Source: Lentimicrobiaceae bacterium (lineage in GTDB: Bacteria; Bacteroidota; Bacteroidia; Bacteroidales; Lentimicrobiaceae). Taken from it: a stretch of DNA of 64,000 nt. Position 1 is the stretch's first letter; every line of letters starts with the position of its first letter. Location: contig JACJXH010000003.1 of the NCBI GenBank assembly GCA_020636745.1, positions 62,001 to 126,000 of the forward strand, read 5' to 3'. The position numbers and the translations under genes were made by a program. The notes under the pieces are model-generated. The model did not search any database. It was not told the origin of the DNA and worked only from the letters and a program-made list of their open reading frames with translations. Shown in pieces: positions 1 to 8,158 of the stretch.

Positions 1-1
1 A

Positions 2-50
2 TACAAATGTATATCGTTGTTTTATGGGAAAAATAGACTGTACATCTGTA
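2..50. promoter_or_regulatory. Two TACnnnnGTA operator-like repeats
   Basis: TACAAATGTA lies at 2-11 and TACATCTGTA at 41-50, so both have the palindromic core TAC-N4-GTA. A third copy is at 266-275. Their location upstream of an XRE-type DNA-binding protein suggests operators, but this is an inference from pattern and position only. Confidence 0.35.
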
Positions 51-265
51 TAAATGAAAATAGTGGTTAAAAATTATCATGAAAATACATAATAAACACT
101 AAACCAGTATTTAAGGGTTTTATAATAAAGTATATATTGAAAAAAATATGATGAAAAATTTGACTATCATAAATAGTATAATGCAAATTTTAATAACCTG
201 AATAATAACCATATATGGCAATTGTATAAACCATTAGTTTAAATAAAATTCATCTTATCAGATTG

Positions 266-275
266 TACAAACGTA
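266..275. promoter_or_regulatory. TACnnnnGTA operator-like repeat nearest the XRE gene
   Basis: TACAAACGTA is the third copy of the TAC-N4-GTA element. It sits 20 bases upstream of the candidate -33 box at 296-299, where an activator or an auxiliary repressor site would be expected. Confidence 0.35.
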
Positions 276-295
276 ACATTTATATAAATTCAATG

Positions 296-326
296 TTTGA
301 TAGAGTGATATAATATTGTAACTTCG
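296..326 (+). promoter_or_regulatory. Candidate promoter of the XRE regulator
   Basis: TTTG at 296-299, a 19-base spacer and TAACTTCG at 319-326 match the Bacteroidota pattern TTTG-N19/20-TAnnTTTG with one mismatch. The implied transcript start is near 330, leaving a leader of about 14 bases before the ATG at 344. Confidence 0.45.
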
Positions 327-343
327 TAAAAAATTATGAAGGT

Positions 344-976
344 ATGAACAACCGAATTTCACTTGTCCTGAAAACCAAGGATATTAGCCCCTCACAATTA
401 GCAGATGAGTTGGGAGTTCAACGCTCAGGAATATCTCATATTTTAAATGGCAGAAATAAGCCCAGCCTTGAATTTGTTCAAAAACTTATCAAGCGTTATC
501 CTGATATCAGCATGCAATGGATTTTATTTGGCGAAGGGCCGATGATGAATCCGTACCCGGAGGAATCTTCACACTCTGTTAAAAAGGAATTCATCCATCT
601 TACTGACAAGCCAAAACCCGTTTTAATGGAATTATTTAGTGATGACGAGGAAGAGGAGAGCATAGATGAGCTCCAGAAAGAGGAAAGTATCGGGGAATAT
701 GATGATAATCTCACTGATAAACAGGAAGATATAAAGCCTGAAAAATTAACCGGAAATGAGCCTGAAAAAAATGAGATGGCTCAAACTTCAGAGATAAAGT
801 CAGAAGCTGAGATTATGCCCTTTATTTTAACCGAAAACAGGAATGAAGGCATTGGAGAGGAAGCTGCAAGCAAAAAAAATCCGGAGCAATCTGAAAAGAT
901 TGTCCGGAAAATTTCGAAAATTCTGGTTTTCTATACTGATCGCACTTTTGTCGAATACAAACCAGGTGAAGAATAG
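344..976 (+). CDS. XRE-family helix-turn-helix transcriptional regulator
   Basis: A 210-residue protein. Residues 1-66 form a Cro/C1-type helix-turn-helix (SQLADELGVQRSGISHILNG is the recognition region), followed by a short motif WILFGEGPM common after this domain in Bacteroidota regulators. Residues of about 75-180 are highly acidic and low in complexity (runs of D and E) and are probably disordered. The C-terminus turns basic and ends with a short ordered motif, ILVFYTDRTFVEY. It is probably a DNA-binding regulator with an acidic linker; its target is unknown. The TACnnnnGTA repeats upstream could be its own operators. It converges on ndk, with stop codons separated by one base. Confidence 0.8.
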   Translation: MNNRISLVLKTKDISPSQLADELGVQRSGISHILNGRNKPSLEFVQKLIKRYPDISMQWILFGEGPMMNPYPEESSHSVKKEFIHLTDKPKPVLMELFSDDEEEESIDELQKEESIGEYDDNLTDKQEDIKPEKLTGNEPEKNEMAQTSEIKSEAEIMPFILTENRNEGIGEEAASKKNPEQSEKIVRKISKILVFYTDRTFVEYKPGEE

Positions 977-977
977 A

Positions 978-1397
978 CTAGTGTCGTTCCAGTTGTGAAA
1001 AGAAAAAGGCTGCTTCAATCAGGGCATTTTCATCGCTATCTGATCCATGAACAGCATTCATTTGTACCGATTGTCCAAAAAGTTTTCTGATGGTTCCTTC
1101 TGCGGCTTCAGCAGGGTTGGTTGAACCTATCAAAGTGCGGTAATCTTCTACGGCATTTTCTTTTTCAAGCACAGCAGCCAGAACGGGACCTGAAGACATA
1201 AAATCTACTAATCCTTGATAAAAAGGCCTTTCTTTATGCACAGCATAAAAGGCTGAAGCTTGCTCATGCGTAAGTTTAACAATTTTAATCGCTGAAATTC
1301 GAAACCCACTATTGAGAATCATGTCAAGAATTTTTCCGGCATACTTGTTTTCATAAGCAGCTGGCTTAATCATGGTAAATGTAATAGAACCTGCCAT
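978..1397 (-). CDS. ndk: Nucleoside diphosphate kinase
   Basis: A 139-residue cytoplasmic enzyme that transfers the gamma phosphate of ATP to nucleoside diphosphates through a phospho-histidine. The active-site signature NAVHGSDSDENA is intact near residue 115, with the catalytic His, and the N-terminus TFTMIKPAA is typical of the family. Length is normal for bacteria. The start is an ATG at 1397. A weak -7-like element (TAACTTTA on this strand) lies upstream, divergent from the DHH gene. The 3' end abuts the XRE gene tail to tail with a one-base gap and no obvious terminator, so transcripts from the two genes may overlap. Confidence 0.95.
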   Translation of the reverse strand: MAGSITFTMIKPAAYENKYAGKILDMILNSGFRISAIKIVKLTHEQASAFYAVHKERPFYQGLVDFMSSGPVLAAVLEKENAVEDYRTLIGSTNPAEAAEGTIRKLFGQSVQMNAVHGSDSDENALIEAAFFFSQLERH

Positions 1398-1472
1398 AGT
1401 TGAAATTTTTTAATTGAAAATGGTAGTGTAAAGTTAAGATTTAAATCGAACTGCGCAATTAACAATAATTTC

Positions 1473-1480
1473 TACTTTTG
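1473..1480 (+). promoter_or_regulatory. Bacteroidota -7 element upstream of the DHH phosphoesterase
   Basis: TACTTTTG matches TAnnTTTG exactly. The implied transcript start is near 1484, which would exclude the GTG at 1480 as a start codon. No clear -33 box is visible. Confidence 0.4.
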
Positions 1481-1515
1481 TGTTCGCTAGAACAAATAAT
1501 TTTAAATATACGACC

Positions 1516-2577
1516 TTGCACAAGTTTAACAAAGAAACACTTGAAAGTGTAAAATGCCTGTTGGATACGCCTACAGATATTGTAATTACCACACATTATA
1601 ATCCTGATGGGGATGCTTTGGGTTCATCATTGGCACTGAGTAAATATCTGATAAAGAAGGGACACCGTGTTAGTACCATCATTCCCAATGACTTTCCTGA
1701 TTTTTTAAAATGGATGCCTGGACATGAGGAAACCTGTATTTATTTCCATCATTCAAAAACGGCTGATGAGTTGATAGCCCGTGCTGCTGTCATTTTTTGC
1801 CTTGATTATAATGCCATTCCCCGGGTAAATTTGTTTGCTGACAGACTTTTCGAGGCTAAAGGAAAAAAGGTTTTGATTGATCATCATCTGGAGCCCGAAA
1901 ATCATTTTGATTTTGCCTTATCTGTGGTGAAGACATCTTCTACATCGGAACTTATTTTTGATTTTATTGCTGCTTTAGGAGATATTGATTTAATAGACAG
2001 AGATTTGGCCATCTGTTTGTATGTGGGAATAATGACAGATACCGGTTCGTTTAGTTTTGCCTGCAATTATCCGCACACATACGAAGTGGTTTCAAAACTG
2101 GTTCAGGCCGGAGTTGATACAGAGCAGGTTCACCGTTTGGTATATGACACCTATTCTGAATGCAGGATGCGTCTTTTGGGATTTTGCTTAAGCGAGAGAA
2201 TGAAAGTTATGCACGATTTTAGCACAGCTTATATCTGGTTAAGCAAAGAGGACCTGAAAAAGTTTGATTTCACACCAGGTGATACAGAAGGTGTTGTTAA
2301 TTATGCACTTTCAATCAAAAATATAAGTTTTGCAGCTTTGTTTACTGAGAAAAATGACAGAATAAGAATTTCATTCCGATCAAAAGGCAGTTTTTCAGTC
2401 AATAACTTTGCGCGCGCGCATTATCAGGGCGGCGGACACCGTAATGCGGCTGGTGGCGATTCTTTTGTTACGATAGAAGAAACTCTCAAAAAATTTGAAG
2501 AGCTACTGCCAATATATAAGAACGAAATAATGAATGCGGCACGAGAAACTTCTGTTCTAAATCCGGTTACATTATGA
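1516..2577 (+). CDS. nrnA: DHH-family phosphoesterase (NrnA-like oligoribonuclease/pAp phosphatase)
   Basis: DHH/DHHA1 two-domain phosphoesterase, a family that degrades short oligoribonucleotides and dephosphorylates pAp. Metal-binding motifs are visible: HYNPDGDALGSS near the N-terminus, LIDHHLE (the DHH motif), and the C-terminal glycine-rich QGGGHRNAAGG of DHHA1. The longest frame opens with GTG at 1480 (365 residues), but an exact TAnnTTTG element covers 1473-1480. I therefore prefer TTG at 1516 (353 residues), which also gives the usual short lead-in before the first helix; the start is not certain. It overlaps the next gene by four bases (ATGA), so the two are likely co-translated. A CysQ-type phosphatase, also acting on pAp, lies nearby. 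Confidence 0.88.
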   Translation: MHKFNKETLESVKCLLDTPTDIVITTHYNPDGDALGSSLALSKYLIKKGHRVSTIIPNDFPDFLKWMPGHEETCIYFHHSKTADELIARAAVIFCLDYNAIPRVNLFADRLFEAKGKKVLIDHHLEPENHFDFALSVVKTSSTSELIFDFIAALGDIDLIDRDLAICLYVGIMTDTGSFSFACNYPHTYEVVSKLVQAGVDTEQVHRLVYDTYSECRMRLLGFCLSERMKVMHDFSTAYIWLSKEDLKKFDFTPGDTEGVVNYALSIKNISFAALFTEKNDRIRISFRSKGSFSVNNFARAHYQGGGHRNAAGGDSFVTIEETLKKFEELLPIYKNEIMNAARETSVLNPVTL

Positions 2578-3113
2578 TTTTTAAGCCAGTAACTATAAAC
2601 AGTTTTTGTTTTTTGGTGCTGTTGTTGGTAGTTTCCTGTAAAGGCAATAAAGAGCAATCGCCCCAGGAAACTTTTAATACTCAGGCACTTGAGCAACCAT
2701 TGTTAAACGCTAATAAGCAAGCTGTAAAAGCCGAAAATGAGCAAATTGAAAATTTTCTCAGGCGTTACAACTGGAAAATGACAGCAACAGGCTCAGGGTT
2801 GCGTTATAATATCTACGTTCATGGAACCGGAGAGCAAGCTACTGCAGGAAAACTTGCTGTATTAAAGTACAGTCTGAAGCTGATAAACGGTGATGAAATA
2901 TATTCTTCAGATAAAAACGGACTCAAAGAATTTATTATTGGCAGAGGAGGAGTGGAGAGTGGACTGGAAGAGGGAATATTATTCATGAGAGTAGGCGACA
3001 GAGCGAAATTTGTCATACCTTCGCACCTCGGTTTCGGATTGCTTGGCGACCAGGATAAAGTACCTCCGAAATCGACTTTAATATATGATATAGAACTGGT
3101 TGCACTTAAGTAA
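2574..3113 (+). CDS. FKBP-type peptidyl-prolyl isomerase lipoprotein (GldI-like)
   Basis: A 179-residue lipoprotein: hydrophobic signal ending LLVVSC, with Cys22 as the lipidation site, a short linker, then one FKBP domain over about residues 70-178. Typical FKBP features are present (GEQATAGKLAVLKYSLKLINGDEIYSS split over two strands, the ESGLEEGILFM helix, the PPKSTLIYDIELV final strand). The layout resembles GldI, a Bacteroidota FKBP lipoprotein linked to gliding and type IX secretion in flavobacteria, but that specific role is not shown here. It probably assists folding of envelope proteins. Its ATG overlaps the stop of the DHH gene, and a three-domain FKBP lipoprotein follows. Confidence 0.82.
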   Translation: MIFKPVTINSFCFLVLLLVVSCKGNKEQSPQETFNTQALEQPLLNANKQAVKAENEQIENFLRRYNWKMTATGSGLRYNIYVHGTGEQATAGKLAVLKYSLKLINGDEIYSSDKNGLKEFIIGRGGVESGLEEGILFMRVGDRAKFVIPSHLGFGLLGDQDKVPPKSTLIYDIELVALK

Positions 3114-3147
3114 TTTCTTGTTAAATAAACAAACCAAATTCATCAGA

Positions 3148-4476
3148 ATGAAGTACTCAAAAACGTCTTTACTGCTCTCGATGGCAGTGTTAATTTTTGC
3201 CATATCCAGCTGTTCAAAACATCGCGGATATAAAAAAACAGATGATGGGCTGTATTATAAGTTTTATACAGAAGGAGACGACACTACTACACTTAAAACC
3301 GGTATGGTTCTTACTCTTTCGATGAAGTACAGCATTAATGATTCTGTTCTGTTTAATTCAAACACCAGCCCTGAGGCTTTTATGCTTCCACTGAGTGAAC
3401 CCAGCTACAAAGGTGATATTTACACTGCCCTTGCTTTAATGTCGCCAGGCGATAGTGCCAGTTTTATTACCAGTGCAGATTCTTTTTTCCTGAAAACAAT
3501 CAGAATGCCGCAAATGCCTGATTCTGCTTATATAGGTAAAGAAATTATTTTTGATGTTAAACTGATTTCTGCAAAAACTCAGGAACAGATTGAAACAGAA
3601 CGTAAAGCCGAAATGGCTGTTTTGAAGTCAGAAGAAGAGACTAAACTTGCTGCTTACCTGAAAGAAAAAAATATAACAACTGCTCCTTTGGCTTCAGGCC
3701 TTATTTTTACTGAAACCAAAAAAGGCTCAGGCCAGAAACCTAAAGATGGTGATATTGCCACCATTCATTTTAAAGTTTCTGACATCAGTGGCCGGGTATT
3801 TTTCTCTTCATTTGAACAGGGCGAACCTATGCGCTGGGAAGTGGGTAAGGAATTTGATAACGCTGGTGCTACAGAAGCATTAAAACTGATGACCAAAGGT
3901 TCTAAAGCCAGTATTGTTGTGCCTTCTTCCATCGGATTCGGAGAGCAGGGCAGAGGACAAATGGTAGCTCCTTATACTACGCTGCTTTATGATCTGGAAA
4001 TCCTCGATTTTATGACCAAAGCTCAATATGAAAAAGAGCAGGCTGCTGAAAAGAAAAAAGCTGAAGATGCTAAAGCAAAAGCCAAAGGTGAAGAAGCCGG
4101 AAAACTGGAAAGCTATATCAAAAACAATAAAATTACTGTTAAACCAACCGCTAGTGGATTGTACTACATTGAAACCGCAAAAGGTTCAGGCGCATCTCCT
4201 GTAAGCGGAAAAAAGGTAAAAGTTCATTATACAGGTACTTTACTTGATGGAACTAAGTTCGATTCATCAGTTGACAGAGGTCAGCCTTTTGAATTTGTGT
4301 TAGGTCAGGGTCAGGTTATTAAAGGCTGGGATGAAGGTATTGCACTTATGAAAAAAGGAGGCAAAGCCCGTTTGATTATTCCTTCCGCTATTGCTTATGG
4401 CGAAAATGGCCGTATGCCAACTATTCCGCCAAGTGCTACATTGGTATTTGATGTTGAGCTTCTGGATTTTAAATAA
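3148..4476 (+). CDS. Triple-domain FKBP-type peptidyl-prolyl isomerase lipoprotein
   Basis: A 442-residue protein. I chose ATG 3148 because it places a lysine-containing signal peptide and lipobox AISSC (Cys22) at the N-terminus; the frame extends 16 codons upstream without signal features. Three FKBP folds follow at about residues 34-140, 183-287 and 337-441, joined by lysine/glutamate/alanine-rich helical linkers (about 145-175 and 290-325). The third domain keeps the canonical pocket (VHYTGTLLDGTKFDSS, KGWDEGIALM, IAYGE). The first two are degenerate and may be chaperone or binding modules. It is likely a periplasm-facing folding factor anchored in a membrane. A strong terminator follows at 4493-4535. 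Confidence 0.85.
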   Translation: MKYSKTSLLLSMAVLIFAISSCSKHRGYKKTDDGLYYKFYTEGDDTTTLKTGMVLTLSMKYSINDSVLFNSNTSPEAFMLPLSEPSYKGDIYTALALMSPGDSASFITSADSFFLKTIRMPQMPDSAYIGKEIIFDVKLISAKTQEQIETERKAEMAVLKSEEETKLAAYLKEKNITTAPLASGLIFTETKKGSGQKPKDGDIATIHFKVSDISGRVFFSSFEQGEPMRWEVGKEFDNAGATEALKLMTKGSKASIVVPSSIGFGEQGRGQMVAPYTTLLYDLEILDFMTKAQYEKEQAAEKKKAEDAKAKAKGEEAGKLESYIKNNKITVKPTASGLYYIETAKGSGASPVSGKKVKVHYTGTLLDGTKFDSSVDRGQPFEFVLGQGQVIKGWDEGIALMKKGGKARLIIPSAIAYGENGRMPTIPPSATLVFDVELLDFK

Positions 4477-4492
4477 CATTTAACTTTCATTG

Positions 4493-4535
4493 AAAAAGAG
4501 TCACAGGTACAACAAAACCTGTGACTCTTTTTTTT
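4493..4535 (+). terminator. Intrinsic terminator after the FKBP genes
   Basis: A perfect 16-base-pair inverted repeat (4493-4508 and 4517-4532) with an 8-base loop and a run of T. The left arm begins with five A, so it could also terminate transcription from the left-pointing cysQ side. Confidence 0.9.
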
Positions 4536-4593
4536 GTCTTTCAGCCATTTACAGGCTTTTTAACAGCCATTGCGGCCAACTTTGTATATTTTC

Positions 4594-5430
4594 TTATTCA
4601 AAGGGCAAAAGCTCGTTAAAAGCAATAAAAGAAGGGTTTTCAAGGTTTTCCTTGTTGTAAGTGAGCGGCTTTTTATCCGATAAATTTAATACGTTAATTC
4701 CAGCAAACGCCGCAATGGCATGTCCTGCAGCTGTATCCCATTCCATTGTCCGGCTACTACGTGGATAATAGTGCGCTTCTCCTTCTGCAAGTCTGCAAAA
4801 TTTCAATGAACTCCCGATTTGAATCAGTTCAATTTTGGGGAATCCTGATTTTATAACAGATATTAAATCAGTTGTTTCCTGATTTAAATGCGATTTACTC
4901 ACAATTATTTTGATAATTGAGGTGTTAAACGTGGTTGGCAATTTGTCGGAATGCTGAAGCAGATATTCAAATGGTTGATGGTTGATATCGCTTAAAGAAA
5001 CATTTTTATGCATTTTAAAGGAACCAAAGCCTGCGAGTCCAAAATAGAGTTCTTCAGATACTGGAATATATATGACACCGATGTGAGGCTGCTGGTTTTT
5101 AATCAAAGCAATATTAACCGTAAATTGCCCGTTTCTGTTAATAAATTCTTTCGTTCCGTCAATCGGATCAATGAGCCAGTATTCATCCCATTTTTGTCGA
5201 ATCTTGAATGGAACATCCTTTTCTTCTTCGCTTATTAACGGAATATTTGTTGGGAGCAAGCTGTTGCAGATATGTTTATTTGCAGCTATATCAGCTGATG
5301 TCAGAGGGCTGGCATCCTCTTTATAGGTGATTTCATAATTATTTGAGTAATATTCCAGGATGATTCGCCCTGCTTCAACCGATGTCCGGATAGCAATTTT
5401 TAATAGTGCTGAATAGTCTGAATTATTCAT
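4594..5430 (-). CDS. cysQ: 3'(2'),5'-bisphosphate nucleotidase, CysQ type
   Basis: A 278-residue inositol-monophosphatase-fold enzyme that dephosphorylates pAp, the by-product of sulfate activation, using Mg2+. The metal-binding motifs are intact: SEEE near residue 66, WLIDPIDGTKEF near residue 85, and EWDTAAGHA near residue 232. Length is typical of CysQ. It converges on the FKBP genes, with a bidirectional terminator between them. Other members of the superfamily (inositol phosphatase) are possible, but the DPIDGTKEF form favours CysQ. Confidence 0.92.
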   Translation of the reverse strand: MNNSDYSALLKIAIRTSVEAGRIILEYYSNNYEITYKEDASPLTSADIAANKHICNSLLPTNIPLISEEEKDVPFKIRQKWDEYWLIDPIDGTKEFINRNGQFTVNIALIKNQQPHIGVIYIPVSEELYFGLAGFGSFKMHKNVSLSDINHQPFEYLLQHSDKLPTTFNTSIIKIIVSKSHLNQETTDLISVIKSGFPKIELIQIGSSLKFCRLAEGEAHYYPRSSRTMEWDTAAGHAIAAFAGINVLNLSDKKPLTYNKENLENPSFIAFNELLPFE

Positions 5431-5494
5431 TTGATTATTGATTGAATTTTAAAGACTAAGGGTGTAATTTTTGGCATTTTTAGTTCATTCGGGC

Positions 5495-7963
5495 TTAATT
5501 AAAATAATCGTTTTTCAATTGTTCAATGGTAAGCTCAATGGTGTGGATTGTTGCTTTTACCAGTTCTTCAATTTCGTCGTGAGCAATGCCATTTTTTGAG
5601 TTATGTTCAAGTAATTCAACACTATTGATTACTTGCTTGATTTTATATTGCTTAACAGTTGACTTGATTGAATGGGCAATCCTTGAAATTTTTTCATATT
5701 CTTTATTCCGGACAGCAGTGCTCAGTTGATGAAGATAATCAGGCATATATTTTAGAAAAGCATTTATTAAGTCTTTCAATGCACTTTCATCCGTTCCAAT
5801 AAATTGAATTAAACCTGAAAGATCGTACAAGCGGTCAGAAGTGGCATTTGCTTTCTGATTCTGAATCATGGGCCTGAAGTTTACAATATCCCTGATGGTG
5901 GATTGAAACACTTCCGGCGATGTAATATCTTTATTTAAAATACCGGCAAATAAACAACTGCAGTTCAGTGTATTTGAATCAACTGTGTAAGCAATTATCG
6001 TGTTAGTTCTTTGAAAATCATTTCCAAAAACAGCACCTAAATCTGCTCCGAATTTATCAACATCAGCTAAAATAAAATCGTAACTATTGTTATCAATCAG
6101 ATAGTTTGCTTCATCAAGATTGCACGTAAAGACTGATTTAATATTTGCATTTGATAATAATTCAGCAATTATGTGTTGTAGTTTGTCTTCGGAAATAAAC
6201 AAGGCGCTCATTCCTGATAATCCGTTATTTTTATAGATGGATGTCAGGTTTTCAGAAACTTGAGGAATATTTAAATTTGAAAAAATGGTGAATAAAAGTT
6301 TATCCTGTTCATAAGGTTTTGAAATAAAAGCATTCATTCCGGCTTGCAGAGATTCTTCAATTGACTCCTTGATAGCTTCACCTGAAAGTGCGATAATAGG
6401 GGTATGAATGTTTAACTGATCACGAATTATTTTGGTTGCTGATATGCCATCCATCACAGGCATTCTGATATCCATCAGGATTATATCAAATTCATGACCA
6501 TTTTGCAGCAATTCAACGGCCTTTTTACCATTTTCGGCAACTGTAATATTCCATCCCTTTAAACTAACTTTTCCTATTTCAAGCTGATATGGATCGTCAT
6601 CTACAATCAGAACTTTAATTTTTTCAGTAAATTCAGCTGTTAATACTGAGGCTGAAATCAGATAGGGCGGGTACTTTTGCTCGCCCTTCTCAAAGGTTAA
6701 ATTAAACCGAAAAGTAGTTCCTGCACCGGGTTTACTTTCCATCTCAAGCTTTCCGCCCAACAGTGATATAAAATGTTTTGAAATGGATAATCCTAATCCA
6801 AGGCCCCCGGTGTTCCTGTTAATTTTCTCATCTTCCTGTCCAAAGTATTGTAAAACTTTTTCGAAGTTGGAATTGTCAATCCCTTTTCCGGTATCTGAAA
6901 TACAAAAGTTAATCTTAATTTGCTCATCAGTGGTGTCTTCAATTTCAGCAGAAAAGGTGACAAAGCCCTTCTCTGTAAAAATTATGGCATTTGAGATTAA
7001 ATAATTTATAATGTGATTTAATTTGTCTTTATCTCCCAAAATTATGGAAACTGAAGGTAGGTTCACGTTAAACTTAAGAACCAACTCTTTATTGGTTGCA
7101 AGTACTTGAAATTTATCTTCAATGTTTTTTAGCAGTTCAATGATATCAAATGGTTGATTGTCAATGTTTAATTGATTAAAGTATATGTTGCTGAATTGCA
7201 ATACTTTTCTGATGACATCGAAGAGCGAATTTTCAGATTTGTGGATAATTTCAAGGTAATTTCGCTGAGTTGCGTCGAGCGTGGTTTTTTTTAACAAGTC
7301 AGAATATCCGAGTATTAAGCTAAATGGACTTCTAATCTCATGATTAATTGTAGCTAAAATCCTCTTTCTGAAGTCAAATGGATTGTTTTGAAAATTTTGT
7401 GTAAAACTCAATAATTCAGGGTCCACAGTATTGGTTTCAGTTTTTGTGGAGGTATGAAAACTATTCAATAAAGAAGTTTTAAACTTTTCAATCAGTAGTT
7501 TCAGATTCTCTGTATCAGTTGCGCCGAAAATAGATTCATTTTTACTGAAAAGCCCTTTTTTTGATTGAATTACAGCTAATTGAATGAATCCGATTCCTTC
7601 AACAGGGATGATATAATGTAAATTCTTTTCTTCGGGAAAAAAGTCGGGAAGCATATTAATTTCCTGAGCATCATTATGATAAATCAGGAATGGCCGTTTG
7701 TGGATGTCATTCGTCAGAAAGCTACTCTTGATTTCCAAACCGGTTGAGAATAAACTGTCAGGGTATATAGAGTAAAGAACACAAGCGTTTAAGTGGTTAG
7801 AATCACGATTGAAGAAGCTTTTATAAAGATAAAAACATGCAAATCTCGAATGAGTTTGTTCTACAATTGCTTGAAGAAAGTTAAAGATATTTTTTTCCGG
7901 CTCAGCAGAACTTTCAATGGACAATGCCATTTTAAAAAACGCTTCATGTAATTGTTGGGCCAT
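5495..7963 (-). CDS. Soluble hybrid sensor histidine kinase (GAF-like, HisKA, HATPase, two receivers, Hpt)
   Basis: An 822-residue protein with no membrane segment. Domains in order: GAF-like sensor (about 20-165); HisKA with phospho-acceptor His208 in INHEIRSPFSLILGY; HATPase with N box Asn325, G1 DTGKGID and G2 GGLGLGLSISK; a receiver with phospho-Asp498 in IILMDIRMPVMDG; a second, degenerate receiver-like domain (about 585-690, possible Asp634, acidic pocket poorly kept); and an Hpt domain with His764 in AHSIKST. It therefore carries a full internal phosphorelay, presumably ending on a separate regulator not seen nearby. It responds to a cytoplasmic signal that cannot be read from the sequence. 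An exact TAnnTTTG box lies at 7987-7994. Confidence 0.9.
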   Translation of the reverse strand: MAQQLHEAFFKMALSIESSAEPEKNIFNFLQAIVEQTHSRFACFYLYKSFFNRDSNHLNACVLYSIYPDSLFSTGLEIKSSFLTNDIHKRPFLIYHNDAQEINMLPDFFPEEKNLHYIIPVEGIGFIQLAVIQSKKGLFSKNESIFGATDTENLKLLIEKFKTSLLNSFHTSTKTETNTVDPELLSFTQNFQNNPFDFRKRILATINHEIRSPFSLILGYSDLLKKTTLDATQRNYLEIIHKSENSLFDVIRKVLQFSNIYFNQLNIDNQPFDIIELLKNIEDKFQVLATNKELVLKFNVNLPSVSIILGDKDKLNHIINYLISNAIIFTEKGFVTFSAEIEDTTDEQIKINFCISDTGKGIDNSNFEKVLQYFGQEDEKINRNTGGLGLGLSISKHFISLLGGKLEMESKPGAGTTFRFNLTFEKGEQKYPPYLISASVLTAEFTEKIKVLIVDDDPYQLEIGKVSLKGWNITVAENGKKAVELLQNGHEFDIILMDIRMPVMDGISATKIIRDQLNIHTPIIALSGEAIKESIEESLQAGMNAFISKPYEQDKLLFTIFSNLNIPQVSENLTSIYKNNGLSGMSALFISEDKLQHIIAELLSNANIKSVFTCNLDEANYLIDNNSYDFILADVDKFGADLGAVFGNDFQRTNTIIAYTVDSNTLNCSCLFAGILNKDITSPEVFQSTIRDIVNFRPMIQNQKANATSDRLYDLSGLIQFIGTDESALKDLINAFLKYMPDYLHQLSTAVRNKEYEKISRIAHSIKSTVKQYKIKQVINSVELLEHNSKNGIAHDEIEELVKATIHTIELTIEQLKNDYFN

Positions 7964-7986
7964 GTTCAGATTTTTAAGCTAAACTC

Positions 7987-7994
7987 CAAAGATA
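7987..7994 (-). promoter_or_regulatory. -7 promoter element of the hybrid kinase gene
   Basis: On the minus strand this reads TATCTTTG, an exact TAnnTTTG. It implies a transcript start near 7983 and a 20-base leader before the ATG at 7963. No convincing -33 box was found. Confidence 0.5.
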
Positions 7995-8158
7995 AGAATT
8001 GAATCAGATATTTTGAAATGGGGAAACACATTTTGGATGATTGATTATATGCTGGTGATAAATTATTGGTCTTGGAATAGAGAAATTAGTTTATTACATT
8101 CGTCAATGATTATCCGGTTATTTTCTTCAACCGGTATTTGGGAGATAATATTTAAATC

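Larger units (their letters stand above)
1..343. other. AT-rich intergenic region upstream of the XRE regulator
   Basis: No convincing gene is visible here. The stretch is very AT-rich and contains three copies of a TACnnnnGTA half-palindrome (2-11, 41-50, 266-275) and a plausible promoter at 296-326 for the regulator that follows. The leftmost two copies may belong to a gene outside the window. Confidence 0.6.
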
